DNA from: Hadesarchaea archaeon
GTDB taxonomy: Archaea > Hadarchaeota > Hadarchaeia > Hadarchaeales > WYZ-LMO6
Assembly: GCA_029259185.1 (NCBI GenBank)
Contig: JAPDJF010000037.1
Span: forward strand, 1 to 51,903
Direction of reading: 5' to 3'
DNA length: 51,903 nt
Each line of letters opens with the position of its first letter. The first letter of the stretch is position 1. Shown piece after piece: positions 1 to 7,187 of the stretch. A program made the translations under genes and the position numbers. The notes below the pieces were generated by a model that was not told where the DNA came from, searched no databases, and saw nothing but the letters and a program-made list of their open reading frames with translations.

Positions 1-572
1 ACTCCCTCTCCCTTGAAAGCTGTTCCATCGGAATCCACGGCGAGGTTGACTATGCCCAAGTCGACACCGAGAACGCCAACTGGGTCGTATGGCGATGGCT
101 CGGGAGCATCTACGACAACGGCGAGGTAGAACACGCCGTTTCTGAGGATGAGGTCCGCCTGACCGCGAATTCTGTCCATCCGTGCCTTCTGGTATTCTCC
201 GATTCGGATCGGAACTTTTATCCTTCCCTTGAGGGTCAGGATGGATGCCTGCTCAAGTCCTTTCCAAGAGAGAATACGCTGGTCGTAAACCATCGCTCCG
301 TAGGGTTTGAACTTCGGCATCTTGGATTTGTCCCGCTTGTATGCCTCGCAGACCTTGGCGATTGCGCGGATTGCCATCTGGGCGGAGAGGCCGAAGCGCT
401 CCCTGAGCCTCAGGTAGACGAGTTGCTGGAGCCTCATCTTGTTCGCCGTGCGGTGCTTGAAGGCGATGGAGGCGACGAAGTTGCAGGCTTGGTTGAACCG
501 GCGCATGGTTTCCTTGAGCGCATCGAACTGCTCTCTCGTGGGGTTCAGCCTGACCAAGAGCGTCTGCTTCAC
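1..572 (-). mobile_element. tnpB: TnpB (IS200/IS605 OrfB-type RNA-guided nuclease), C-terminus beyond the window
   Basis: Minus-strand frame open from the window edge. The N-terminus VKQTLLVRLNPTREQF is the usual TnpB opening, followed by a helical stretch rich in Arg/Lys (FNQACNFVASIAFKHRT) and, near the edge, GVLGVDLGIVNLAVDSDG, which carries the first RuvC aspartate. About 190 residues are visible; the remaining RuvC acidic residues and the zinc ribbon lie outside the window. I took GTG at 572 because it gives the family start; TTG at 593 is the alternative. No tnpA is visible. In this family the guide (omega) RNA overlaps the 3' end, so it would also lie outside. Whether the gene is intact cannot be judged here. 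Confidence 0.85.
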
Positions 573-608
573 GGTAGGGATTATTTCCTTCAATACATAA
601 AAAGTTTT

Positions 609-650
609 CACCAATTCCTCCCCGCCCTCTCGGACGGGGCCTCCTTGGTG
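609..650. repeat. Nested inverted repeat upstream of tnpB
   Basis: CACCAA (609-614) pairs with TTGGTG (645-650), and inside it CCCCG (620-624) pairs with CGGGG (635-639). It sits between the tnpB start and the next gene. IS200/IS605 elements carry subterminal hairpins that TnpA recognises, so this may be the left-end hairpin of the element. It could equally be a hairpin in a leader transcript. Confidence 0.45.
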
Positions 651-658
651 GTGGTAAG

Positions 659-1036
659 GTGAAACGAGTTCTGGTGTGGTTCCTCCCTGTGGTGGATGTC
701 TTAGCCCTTCCGAGGGTCGTGAGGTACTACAGCTCCCTAGGAGTAAAGGTTCCGCGTGCCCACGTGAGGCTCGCGATGCTTGAGAGATGGGCGGGATACA
801 TCCCAGTGGGTTTCTTCGCTTGCAGGGTACTTGGTTTTTCCATTTCCCTTCTGATCTTCTTCGGGGTTCTCTCGATCTTCGGTCCCATCGAACTCTTTGT
901 CATGATGAAGGGATTCGGTCCGTGGCGGTTCATGTCGAAGAAACCACCAAGGACGGTGGTAAAGGTGTTCGCGCTGGAGAGCTACAACACCCTCGGTTAC
1001 TTCCTTCTCGGTTCCACCTTGGCCCTGTTCTGGTAA
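659..1036 (+). CDS. Small membrane protein of unknown function
   Basis: The 125-residue product starts with GTG behind GGTGGTGGTAAG. It has a hydrophobic N-terminal stretch (residues 3-15), a strong membrane segment around residues 48-85 that probably crosses twice (GYIPVGFFACRVLGFSISL, then LLIFFGVLSIF), and a hydrophobic C-terminal end (NTLGYFLLGSTLALF). I do not recognise a family. It ends one base before the stop of the convergent UPF0201 gene. Its open frame, hydrophobic pattern and ribosome site support a real gene, but there is no functional clue. Confidence 0.5.
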   Translation: MKRVLVWFLPVVDVLALPRVVRYYSSLGVKVPRAHVRLAMLERWAGYIPVGFFACRVLGFSISLLIFFGVLSIFGPIELFVMMKGFGPWRFMSKKPPRTVVKVFALESYNTLGYFLLGSTLALFW

Positions 1037-1462
1037 CTAAGCTTCCGTCTCGACATCCTTCAAGCCTATCTCCACTATAGCTCTTCCTTCTCGTGTCTTC
1101 GGAGCCAGGTAATCGATCACCAAGTCCGGGCTCCGGGTTTCTATCGTCACTTTTATAGGCCCCAGGGGTGTTTCCCCCTCCGTAAAGCTAACCTTTCCCA
1201 CGAACGCCACCTGTTTGTTCAGCATGAAGTGGATGGAGTTCTCTCTTTTTCCTTTGAGCATAGCACTCCTTGCAGAATCCCTGATAGCTTGGATGCGGAG
1301 GAGCTGTCGGAGATGCGTTAGAGCCCTCGGCTCCTCAGACTCCCCCACGATCGAGTTTTCTGAGACCTTAAACGTGAGATCAGGAAAGATGTTTTCCACT
1401 GCGGCCTTGACTTTGGAACAGTCCTCACTCGGCTTCACTTCAGCTTCGACCAGCAACCTCAT
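1037..1462 (-). CDS. UPF0201 family protein (archaeal, RNA-binding-like fold)
   Basis: The 141-residue product matches the archaeal UPF0201 family: VEAEVKPSEDCSKVKAAVEN at the start, and the conserved middle LLRIQAIRDSARSAMLKG. The family is widespread in archaea, adopts an RNA-binding-like fold and has no proven role. Its start overlaps the end of the UPF0200 kinase-like gene by 23 bases on the same strand, a pairing seen in many archaea, so the two are probably co-translated. Confidence 0.85.
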   Translation of the reverse strand: MRLLVEAEVKPSEDCSKVKAAVENIFPDLTFKVSENSIVGESEEPRALTHLRQLLRIQAIRDSARSAMLKGKRENSIHFMLNKQVAFVGKVSFTEGETPLGPIKVTIETRSPDLVIDYLAPKTREGRAIVEIGLKDVETEA

Positions 1463-2012
1463 TTCCCGCTATCCTCCTCAGAATTCTCGCGGCTTTCTCC
1501 CTCAGTTCCTCGAGCGTGCCATCGTTTATTATCATGTGATCTGCCAGTGAGAGGGCTTCGCCCGCCCCCCACTTCAGTTCACGCATGTCTTTCTCCCTGA
1601 ACCGTTTGTAGTCCTCAGCGTCATCGACCCTCTTCCTCGACGAGACACGGGAGTATCGCTGGGAGGGATTTGCCCACACACCCACTAGGCAGAAATCCGA
1701 GCCGAACACTTTTTTCAGCTCTTCAACTTCCGCCATTCCCCTTATGCCGTCAACGACAACTATTCCTTTCATCTTCAGCTCGTTTTCGATAATCGGAATA
1801 CAGCGTTTCGCTATCGCTCCTGCTCCTTCTCTCTCCCTCAGCTCGGTAGCTATCCTTCCCACGTTCTGCTCATTGACCTCAAGACCCAAGGCTTTGACCT
1901 CCCCCACAACGATGTCCCCCATCCGCACGCACGGGATACCCAGCGCTGTCGCGACTTTGGCAATCTCGGTTTTTCCCGCACCTTGAAGCCCGGTCAGTCC
2001 TATGATCCTCAA
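1440..2012 (-). CDS. UPF0200 family P-loop nucleoside/CoA-kinase-like protein
   Basis: The 190-residue P-loop NTPase has Walker A GLQGAGKTE (residues 6-14) in the opening MRIIGLTGLQGAGK, and a central VVVDGIRGMAEVEEL segment as in the archaeal UPF0200 family, which is related to dephospho-CoA kinase and adenylate kinase. The substrate is not established. It overlaps the UPF0201 gene downstream by 23 bases and the RAM-domain gene upstream by 4 bases, so the three form one minus-strand operon. Confidence 0.85.
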   Translation of the reverse strand: MRIIGLTGLQGAGKTEIAKVATALGIPCVRMGDIVVGEVKALGLEVNEQNVGRIATELREREGAGAIAKRCIPIIENELKMKGIVVVDGIRGMAEVEELKKVFGSDFCLVGVWANPSQRYSRVSSRKRVDDAEDYKRFREKDMRELKWGAGEALSLADHMIINDGTLEELREKAARILRRIAGNEVAGRS

Positions 2013-2242
2013 ACCTCTATCACTATCAGAGTGGTCGTGCTGGTAACACCTTTGGTAGTCCTGACTTTGCCGAATACTATCTTGCTCAGCTCCTCCAGGG
2101 AATCGACTTCGGCCCTCACCACGAGATCGTAGGGTCCAGCAACAGCTTCAACACTTTTTATACCTGGAGTGGACTTCAGCGTTTTAACCACCTCAGAAGT
2201 CTTTCCAGGCTCGACGAGCACCAAGCAGTACGCTTTTATCAT
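2009..2242 (-). CDS. Stand-alone Lrp/AsnC ligand-binding (RAM) domain protein
   Basis: The 77-residue protein starts at ATG 2242, with GGAAGGG six bases upstream; an in-frame TTG at 2257 is less likely. It consists only of the RAM/AsnC effector-binding fold: AYCLVLVEPGKTSEVVKTLK, then GPYDLVVRAEVDSLEEL and VTSTTTLIVIEV. No helix-turn-helix is present, so it cannot bind DNA alone. Members of this family can bind amino acids or form mixed oligomers with full Lrp regulators. It leads the operon with the UPF0200 and UPF0201 genes. Confidence 0.85.
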   Translation of the reverse strand: MIKAYCLVLVEPGKTSEVVKTLKSTPGIKSVEAVAGPYDLVVRAEVDSLEELSKIVFGKVRTTKGVTSTTTLIVIEV

Positions 2243-2263
2243 CCAAAACCCTTCCAATCACCC

Positions 2264-2272
2264 TTATTTAAC
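2264..2272 (-). promoter_or_regulatory. TATA-like box of the RAM-UPF0200-UPF0201 operon
   Basis: Read on the minus strand this is GTTAAATAA, 22-30 bases before the ATG at 2242. The position fits a short-leader archaeal promoter. Confidence 0.5.
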
Positions 2273-2310
2273 TCTACCGGCGGTTAGTTCTATCAAGCAG
2301 CTCGGTAATT

Positions 2311-2598
2311 CTATGGTTCATTTCCCACGGGTGGGGCAATGGTTATTTCGTCCTTATGTTTCAGCTTTGTGTGGATCCCCTGCAGGCGTCGGATGGGCCT
2401 ACTGTTCAGGAGTATCTGGTACCTCTCGCTTAGTTCTCCCGTGGTGGGGTCGAGGACACGTTCAACGACGTTTGGATGGCGTCTTCCAAGTTTCATCAGG
2501 AGCGAGTCCAGCGTTTCGTCTTTGTCTATAGGCATCCTTACGGTCTCCGTTCCAGCTTTTCTGCTCAACTCTCCCTCAAGCATCACCACTACGTACAT
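2311..2598 (-). CDS. MoaD/ThiS-like ubiquitin-fold protein without terminal Gly-Gly
   Basis: The 95-residue protein has the beta-grasp pattern of MoaD/ThiS/SAMP proteins: an early strand, DETLDSLLMKLGRRHPNVVERV, the strand YQILLNSRPI, and the C-terminal KDEITIAPPVG. Active sulfur carriers and archaeal SAMPs end in a free Gly-Gly, and the usual ending after PPV is GG. Here the protein ends PPVGNEP and stops, so it lacks the di-glycine needed for adenylation and thiocarboxylate formation. It could be processed, act as a non-conjugating relative, or have lost the function. GGAGTGGAG before ATG 2598 is the likely ribosome site. Confidence 0.75.
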   Translation of the reverse strand: MYVVVMLEGELSRKAGTETVRMPIDKDETLDSLLMKLGRRHPNVVERVLDPTTGELSERYQILLNSRPIRRLQGIHTKLKHKDEITIAPPVGNEP

Positions 2599-2648
2599 TC
2601 GGTCTCCACTCGGTCTGAAGCGTTTCTTCGTCGAGATTCCCTCTCCCG

Positions 2649-2658
2649 TTTTTTTAAA
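2649..2658 (-). promoter_or_regulatory. TATA-like box of the MoaD-like gene
   Basis: The minus strand reads GTTTAAAAAAAC around 2649-2660, about 52 bases before the ATG at 2598, which would give a leader of roughly 25 bases with a ribosome site. Confidence 0.4.
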
Positions 2659-2737
2659 CCGTTTTTATGGTATTCAGCCCACAATAAAAGCTTTCACCTA
2701 GTGTGGTGCACGGAGTTTTCGGCTTTGCACAAAAATT

Positions 2738-2870
2738 AGCCCCCGAGGCCAATTTCCGTGCTTGGGGGCTCGGGGTCCCCTAAGGGCCGAAAGCCCTACG
2801 GCTTGAACCGGTGAGGCCGTAGAGTTCAGCCCTTATCGTCCTGGAGGCCAACATCGAACGTGGTCTGTCG
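2738..2870 (+). ncRNA. Candidate structured RNA, H/ACA-like fold (strand inferred)
   Basis: The 356 bases between the MoaD-like gene and argG contain no gene but a dense set of pairings. Hairpin 1: GCCCCCGAG (2739-2747) with CTTGGGGGC (2761-2769). Hairpin 2: lower stem TAAGGGC (2781-2787) with GCCCTTA (2829-2835) and upper stem CTACGGC (2796-2802) with GCCGTAG (2816-2822), both perfect, separated by an internal loop of 8 and 6 bases. The apical loop TTGAACCGGTGAG holds two TGA triplets. Two stems around an internal pocket with a k-turn-like apical loop is the build of archaeal H/ACA guide RNAs. An ACA occurs at 2850-2852, but not directly after the lower stem, so the H/ACA label is tentative. 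Upstream T/A-rich DNA (2648-2695) could hold a promoter. Confidence 0.5.
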
Positions 2871-2916
2871 GAACCATTTTAAGTTTTCCAGTATGCAAAG
2901 CGGGAGTTTTCAAAGG

Positions 2917-2924
2917 ATATATTT
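2917..2924 (+). promoter_or_regulatory. TATA-like box of argG-argC-argJ
   Basis: ATATATTT lies 31-38 bases before ATG 2955. There is no strong ribosome site in front of that ATG, so the transcript may start almost at the start codon. Confidence 0.5.
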
Positions 2925-2954
2925 GGTAAAAGGATTTAGAATGGTTTGTTCGGG

Positions 2955-4133
2955 ATGAGAGTTGTGTTGGGTTTCAGCGGCGGGTTGGACACATGCGTTA
3001 GTCTCAAGCTTCTTCAAGAGAGATACGATGCGGACGTGATCACGGTTACCGTCGATGTGGGACAGAGATCCAAGTTGTTCAAATCGGCCGAGCGGAGGGC
3101 GAGACAGCTCGGTGCAGTGAAACACGTTTATGTCAACGCTAAGCAGGAGTTCGTCCGGGAGTACGTATTCAGGAGCATCAAGGCCAACGGGTGTTACGAA
3201 GGATATCCCCTATCCATAGCTCTTGCGAGATATCCCACCGCTAGCTGGCTCGTGAAGGTGGCCTTGCGAGAGAGAGCGGATGCAATAGCCCACGGGTGCA
3301 CGGGTAAGGGCAACGATCAATTCAGGTTCGACATGACAATTTCCACCCTAGCCCCTCATTTACGTTTGATCGCTCCCGTGAGGGAGTTCGACTTGACGCG
3401 CGAGTGGGAGGTCACCTATGCTAAGAAGTATGGTATTGAAATCGAGAGGAGACCTTACAGCATAGATGAGAATCTGTGGGGAAGATCGATCGAGGGGAGC
3501 GTATTGGAGGACCCATCCAGACCTCCCCCTGAGGATGTCTTTGAGCTGACGCGCGATCCGAGCAAATCTCCTCGAAAGCCCCTCCTCATCTCTCTAAAGT
3601 TTGAGAGGGGGATTCCGGTGGCGTTGGACGGAAAACGGATGGATGGGGTGACGTTGATCGAAAAACTGAATGAGATGGCGGGGAAGTATGGGATCGGGCG
3701 CATAGACATAATAGAGGACAGGATACTCGGTCTCAAAGCGAGGGAAGTCTATGAGGCCCCAGCGGCCACCGTTCTTCTTGAGGCGCACGAAGCGCTCGAG
3801 GCACTGGTCCTCACGAAGGAGGAACTCGGGCTCAAGTCCAGAGTTGACCGGAAATGGTCTGAACTCGTTTACCACGGGCGCTGGTTCGATCCGCTACGGG
3901 ATAATCTGGAAGCGTTTATCGACTCGACCCAAAAAAGGGTTAACGGGGAGGTGGAGATGAGGTTCATCCCGGGCAAGGCTGAGGTGATAGGCAGGAAATC
4001 TCCCAGTTCCCTCTACGATGAAAAAATAGTTTCCTTCCACCGTAAGAGTTTCGATCAGAAGGCAGTGGCCTCGGTGACGAAATTTCATGGGATGAACGGA
4101 AAAATCTTCAGGCTGAGGGGCGATGTAGTTTGA
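2955..4133 (+). CDS. argG: Argininosuccinate synthase, canonical copy
   Basis: Joins citrulline and aspartate with ATP, the penultimate step of arginine synthesis. The 392-residue protein starts at ATG 2955 (MRVVLGFSGGLDT), preferred over TTG 2946. It shows the pyrophosphatase-type ATP loop SGGLDT (residues 8-13), GCTGKGNDQFRF (aspartate site, Asn120/Asp121) and SIDENLWGRSIEG with the two citrulline-site serines (Ser169, Ser178). It differs from the usual YPLGTSLARP by reading YPLSIALARY. It is the first gene of an argG-argC-argJ run. A second, less typical ArgG is at 23093; this one keeps more of the family motifs. Confidence 0.9.
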   Translation: MRVVLGFSGGLDTCVSLKLLQERYDADVITVTVDVGQRSKLFKSAERRARQLGAVKHVYVNAKQEFVREYVFRSIKANGCYEGYPLSIALARYPTASWLVKVALRERADAIAHGCTGKGNDQFRFDMTISTLAPHLRLIAPVREFDLTREWEVTYAKKYGIEIERRPYSIDENLWGRSIEGSVLEDPSRPPPEDVFELTRDPSKSPRKPLLISLKFERGIPVALDGKRMDGVTLIEKLNEMAGKYGIGRIDIIEDRILGLKAREVYEAPAATVLLEAHEALEALVLTKEELGLKSRVDRKWSELVYHGRWFDPLRDNLEAFIDSTQKRVNGEVEMRFIPGKAEVIGRKSPSSLYDEKIVSFHRKSFDQKAVASVTKFHGMNGKIFRLRGDVV

Positions 4134-4160
4134 TACCGGATTTTAGGACGGTGGGATGAA

Positions 4161-5186
4161 GTGATAAGCGCATCGGTTGTGGGTGCTGCGGGCTATACGG
4201 GTGGGGAGCTGCTGAGGCTGCTGCTCAGGCATCCGGAGGTGAGGGTGGGGGGAATTTATGGTGCGGAGCACGCTGGGTGGTCTCTCGAGGAGCTCCATCC
4301 CAACCTCAGGGGATCGGGAAACTTCGTGGTAGAGAAACCGGATTACTCGAAGATAGGTAAGGAATCCGATGTGGTGTTCACGGCGACCCCCCACGGGGTG
4401 GCGATGAAGTTCGTTCCCGAGGTGCTGAAGGGGGGGGCCAGAGTGGTGGACTTGAGCGCCGATTACCGTTTCGACGATGTGGGGGTGTACGAGAGGTACT
4501 ATGTCAAGCACGAGAGTCCGGGGTTAAAAGCGGTTTATGGCATGCCCGAACTCTACAGGGAGGAGATCAGGCATGCGAAGCTCGTGGCCAACCCAGGATG
4601 TTACCCCACCGCGGTCATTTTGGCGCTCGCCCCCCTCTTGCGAATGAGGATGATCGATCCCCGGCGAGTAGTGGTGAACGCGATCAGCGGAACATCTGGA
4701 GCTGGCAGGAAGCCGAGTGAAAACCTTCACCATCCCGTTTGCGATTCGAACGTGAGTGCATATTCTGCTACGGATCATCGTCACCTGCCTGAGATAAAGC
4801 AGGAGCTGGACAAACTCGCCGGAGAAGAGGTAAGACTGTGTTTTACCCCCCATCTCGCCCCCTTGGTGAGAGGAATACTGGTCTCCGCCCACGTGTTTTT
4901 GAGGGAGAAGGGGTCGAAAGAAAAGGTGCTGGAGGTGTACAGGGAGTTCTACTCTGGAGAACCGTTTGTGAGAGTGGTCGAGAACTTGCCCCATACCAAT
5001 CACGTGGTGGGATCCAACTGCTGTGACATAGGGGTAGAGGTGCACGCGGGGGGAGAATGGGTCGTGGTGGTTTCGGTGATCGATAACTTGATCAAAGGTG
5101 CATCCGGACAGGCGATCCAAAATATGAACTTGATGTTCGGTATCGAGGAGACGAAAGGGCTTGATGCCTTACCCATGCGTCCGTAA
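4161..5186 (+). CDS. argC: N-acetyl-gamma-glutamyl-phosphate reductase (ArgC; LysY possible)
   Basis: NADPH-dependent reduction of the acyl phosphate to the semialdehyde in arginine synthesis. The 341-residue product starts with GTG 4161 behind GGTGGGATGAA. It has the nucleotide loop GAAGYTGGEL (residues 8-17), the catalytic cysteine in NPGCYPTAV, the GTSGAGRKPSENLH stretch and the HRHLPEI motif. The homologous LysY acts on LysW-bound intermediates, but the argJ next door points to the acetylated arginine route. It lies 27 bases after argG and 9 bases before argJ. Confidence 0.9.
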   Translation: MISASVVGAAGYTGGELLRLLLRHPEVRVGGIYGAEHAGWSLEELHPNLRGSGNFVVEKPDYSKIGKESDVVFTATPHGVAMKFVPEVLKGGARVVDLSADYRFDDVGVYERYYVKHESPGLKAVYGMPELYREEIRHAKLVANPGCYPTAVILALAPLLRMRMIDPRRVVVNAISGTSGAGRKPSENLHHPVCDSNVSAYSATDHRHLPEIKQELDKLAGEEVRLCFTPHLAPLVRGILVSAHVFLREKGSKEKVLEVYREFYSGEPFVRVVENLPHTNHVVGSNCCDIGVEVHAGGEWVVVVSVIDNLIKGASGQAIQNMNLMFGIEETKGLDALPMRP

Positions 5187-5195
5187 GGTGGGAGC

Positions 5196-6431
5196 ATGAG
5201 GATCGAGAGGCTGGATGGAGGAATAACCTCCGTCCCCGGTTTTCGGGCTTCAGGTGTCAGGAGTGGGGTGAAATCTAGAGGACTCGATCTGGCTTTGATC
5301 GTCAGCGACGTTGGGCCGGTTCCAGCGGCCGGAGCTTTCACGACCAACTCGGTGAGAGCAGCCCCCGTGCAGGTAACGATGAAACACCTGAGACGCGGGA
5401 GGAAGTTCGGAGCGGTGGTGATTAACTCCGGGTGCGCCAATTCCTTCACCGGTGAGAAGGGTCTCAGGGACGCCCGCAGGATGGCCGAGCTGGTGGCACA
5501 GGTGCTGGGACTGAGACCCCACGAGGTTGCGGTGGCGTCGACGGGGATGATCGGTACATATTTGCCGATGACCAAGATCGAGTCTGGGATCAGGAAGGCG
5601 GCGGAGGAGTTATCTCCTTCCCGGGAAGCAGCGGCGAAGGCTTCCAAGGCGATAATGACCACGGATCAAGTTCCGAAGGAGGTCGTGGCGCGCGTGAAGT
5701 GTGGGGATGGCACCTCCATCACCATAGCCGGGATGGCGAAAGGTGCGGGGATGATCCGCCCTAGGCTCAGAGCCGCGACGATGCTGGCCTTCGTAACCAC
5801 CGACGCCAGAGTGGATCCGACCGTGCTTCGCACTTCCCTTCAGTCAGCCGTGGACAAGAGCTTCAACATGATCACGGTAGATAACGAGACGAGCACGAAT
5901 GACACCGTGCTCGTGCTCGCGAATGGGATGGCGAGAAATGAACCGATCACCCACGAGAACCCGGATGTGAACTTTCAGATGGGTTTGGACTTCGTACTCA
6001 CCGAACTGGCGCGGATGATTGTCAAGGATGCAGAGGGGGCGACACGTATGATAGAAGTAAGGGTAACGCGGGCGCGGAAGGGGGATGCGCGGAAGGCAGC
6101 TCTTGCCGTTGCGGGTTCCAATCTCCTCAAAGCGGCAGTGTCGGGAGGAGATCCGAACTGGGGGAGGGTGATCGCTGCGTTGGGATATTCCGGTGCACGC
6201 TTCAATCCCCAAAGGGTGAACCTGAAGCTAGAAAGCGAGAATGGGAGGGTCGAATTGGTTAGGAGGGGAAAGCCCGTGCTTGGTGGGCTCTCCACCGCGG
6301 AGGGAATAATGAGGGCGAGAGAGGTACGTTTTGAGATCGACTTAGCCGCTGGAAGCGATTCTGCAACCGCATGGGGGTGTGACCTAACGTGCGAGTACGT
6401 TAGGTTAAACTCCCGTTACAGGAGTTCCTAG
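5196..6431 (+). CDS. argJ: Glutamate N-acetyltransferase / N-acetylornithine acetyltransferase
   Basis: Moves the acetyl group from N-acetylornithine to glutamate, closing the cyclic arginine pathway. The 411-residue proenzyme cleaves itself before a threonine. Here the site reads AKGAGMIRPRLRAATMLAFV with Thr195 as the expected nucleophile; compared with the common GMIAPNMATML there are two extra residues before ATML. Other family features are NSGCANSFTGEKG, STGMIGTYLPM and SGGDPNWGRVIAALG. ATG 5196 follows AAGGTGGGAGC. It is the last gene of the argG-argC-argJ run; argB, argD and argF are not in the window. Confidence 0.93.
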   Translation: MRIERLDGGITSVPGFRASGVRSGVKSRGLDLALIVSDVGPVPAAGAFTTNSVRAAPVQVTMKHLRRGRKFGAVVINSGCANSFTGEKGLRDARRMAELVAQVLGLRPHEVAVASTGMIGTYLPMTKIESGIRKAAEELSPSREAAAKASKAIMTTDQVPKEVVARVKCGDGTSITIAGMAKGAGMIRPRLRAATMLAFVTTDARVDPTVLRTSLQSAVDKSFNMITVDNETSTNDTVLVLANGMARNEPITHENPDVNFQMGLDFVLTELARMIVKDAEGATRMIEVRVTRARKGDARKAALAVAGSNLLKAAVSGGDPNWGRVIAALGYSGARFNPQRVNLKLESENGRVELVRRGKPVLGGLSTAEGIMRAREVRFEIDLAAGSDSATAWGCDLTCEYVRLNSRYRSS

Positions 6432-6475
6432 AAAAACGTTGACTCTGCTAACATCGCCAACGCTTCCTAGTTTGA

Positions 6476-6490
6476 CCCCTTCGCAAGGGG
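6476..6490 (+). terminator. Short perfect hairpin after argJ
   Basis: CCCCTT (6476-6481), loop CGC, AAGGGG (6485-6490), 45 bases after the argJ stop. No T-run follows on the plus strand, so termination is only a possibility. It may instead belong to the tnpB remnant on the other strand. Confidence 0.3.
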
Positions 6491-6519
6491 GAGGGTTAAC
6501 TCCATGCCCTCTAGCTCGC

Positions 6520-6868
6520 GGCTCATCTCCGCGACATCCACTCCTCGCGCGAGCTATTACATTTGACAACTCCTCGAGCAGCCTGCGGGAGCCGAACACC
6601 GCACGAGGCACGGTTCCTGCGGCGATGTGCTGTTCCACCTCGGCTTTCTTCCGTTCGAGCTCGGCGATGCGCGCCCGATAGCCAGCTTTCTTGAGCGGGT
6701 CTGCGACCGATCCATCTTCCTTTTGACCTCTGCGATCTTTTCATCGTGCACCTCGACGTAGAGTGGTAGGAGTTCGTGCTGCGATTTGACGATTCCGCGA
6801 GCCTGAGCGATCGCCCACTGGCACCATCGCCAGTTCTCGGCACCGTAGCGGGTTTGGAGCTGCCTCAC
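6520..6868 (-). pseudogene. Frameshifted N-terminal remnant of a second tnpB-type gene
   Basis: The minus strand opens at 6868 with MRQLQTRYGAENWRWCQWAI and runs to VHDEKIAEVKRKMD. The protein sense then continues in another frame as DPLKKAGYRARIAELERKKA and EQHIAAGTVPRAVFGSRRLL, and shortly after a third frame reads SREEWMSRR. The order (long helical arm, VFGSRRLLEEL, REEW) fits the N-terminal half of archaeal TnpB-like proteins. The RuvC part is absent. At least two frameshifts and the missing C-terminus mean it is dead. It is not a copy of the tnpB at the left edge, whose N-terminus is clearly different. Confidence 0.6.
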
Positions 6869-7187
6869 GATATTTTACATCGGCTCAAAGTACACCGAAA
6901 CTTTATGGGCGGGGCTGTACCTGAGCAAAAACGGATAAATTTAGCCGGCTTGGGGTTACCGAAGAGCCATGGACAGAGGTCGCCGGTGCCGTGATGAAAG
7001 GTATAATCCTGGGCCTGGTTTGCGGTCCTAGATGAAAAAGCCGATCGCTGTGGGGAAGGAAGAGCTGATGGGCAAAATAGGTTCCGCCGTTACGGAGCTG
7101 GTCCCGGAGGCTCAGAGACGGGCTAGCTCATCGATCTCACTTAACCCTCTTCTCATCATCGCCCACTCGAACCCAACCCACCATCGG
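6869..7187. other. Stretch without a recognisable gene
   Basis: Between the tnpB remnant and the end of prs I find no conserved gene. Two tiny plus-strand frames overlap by ATGA: 6993-7034 (MKGIILGLVCGPR) and the frame from 7032 (MKKPIAVGKEELMGKIGSAV...). The latter reads like protein for about 30 residues, then runs into antisense prs sequence. A TATA-like GATAAATTT is at 6934-6942. This could be the ruined 5' end of a gene or chance. Confidence 0.35.

Noticed and set aside
2760..2870. tRNA gene in the structured region before argG
   Set aside because: No acceptor stem, anticodon arm and T-arm of proper spacing on either strand; the GGTTCAA on the minus strand is not flanked by a 5-bp T stem.
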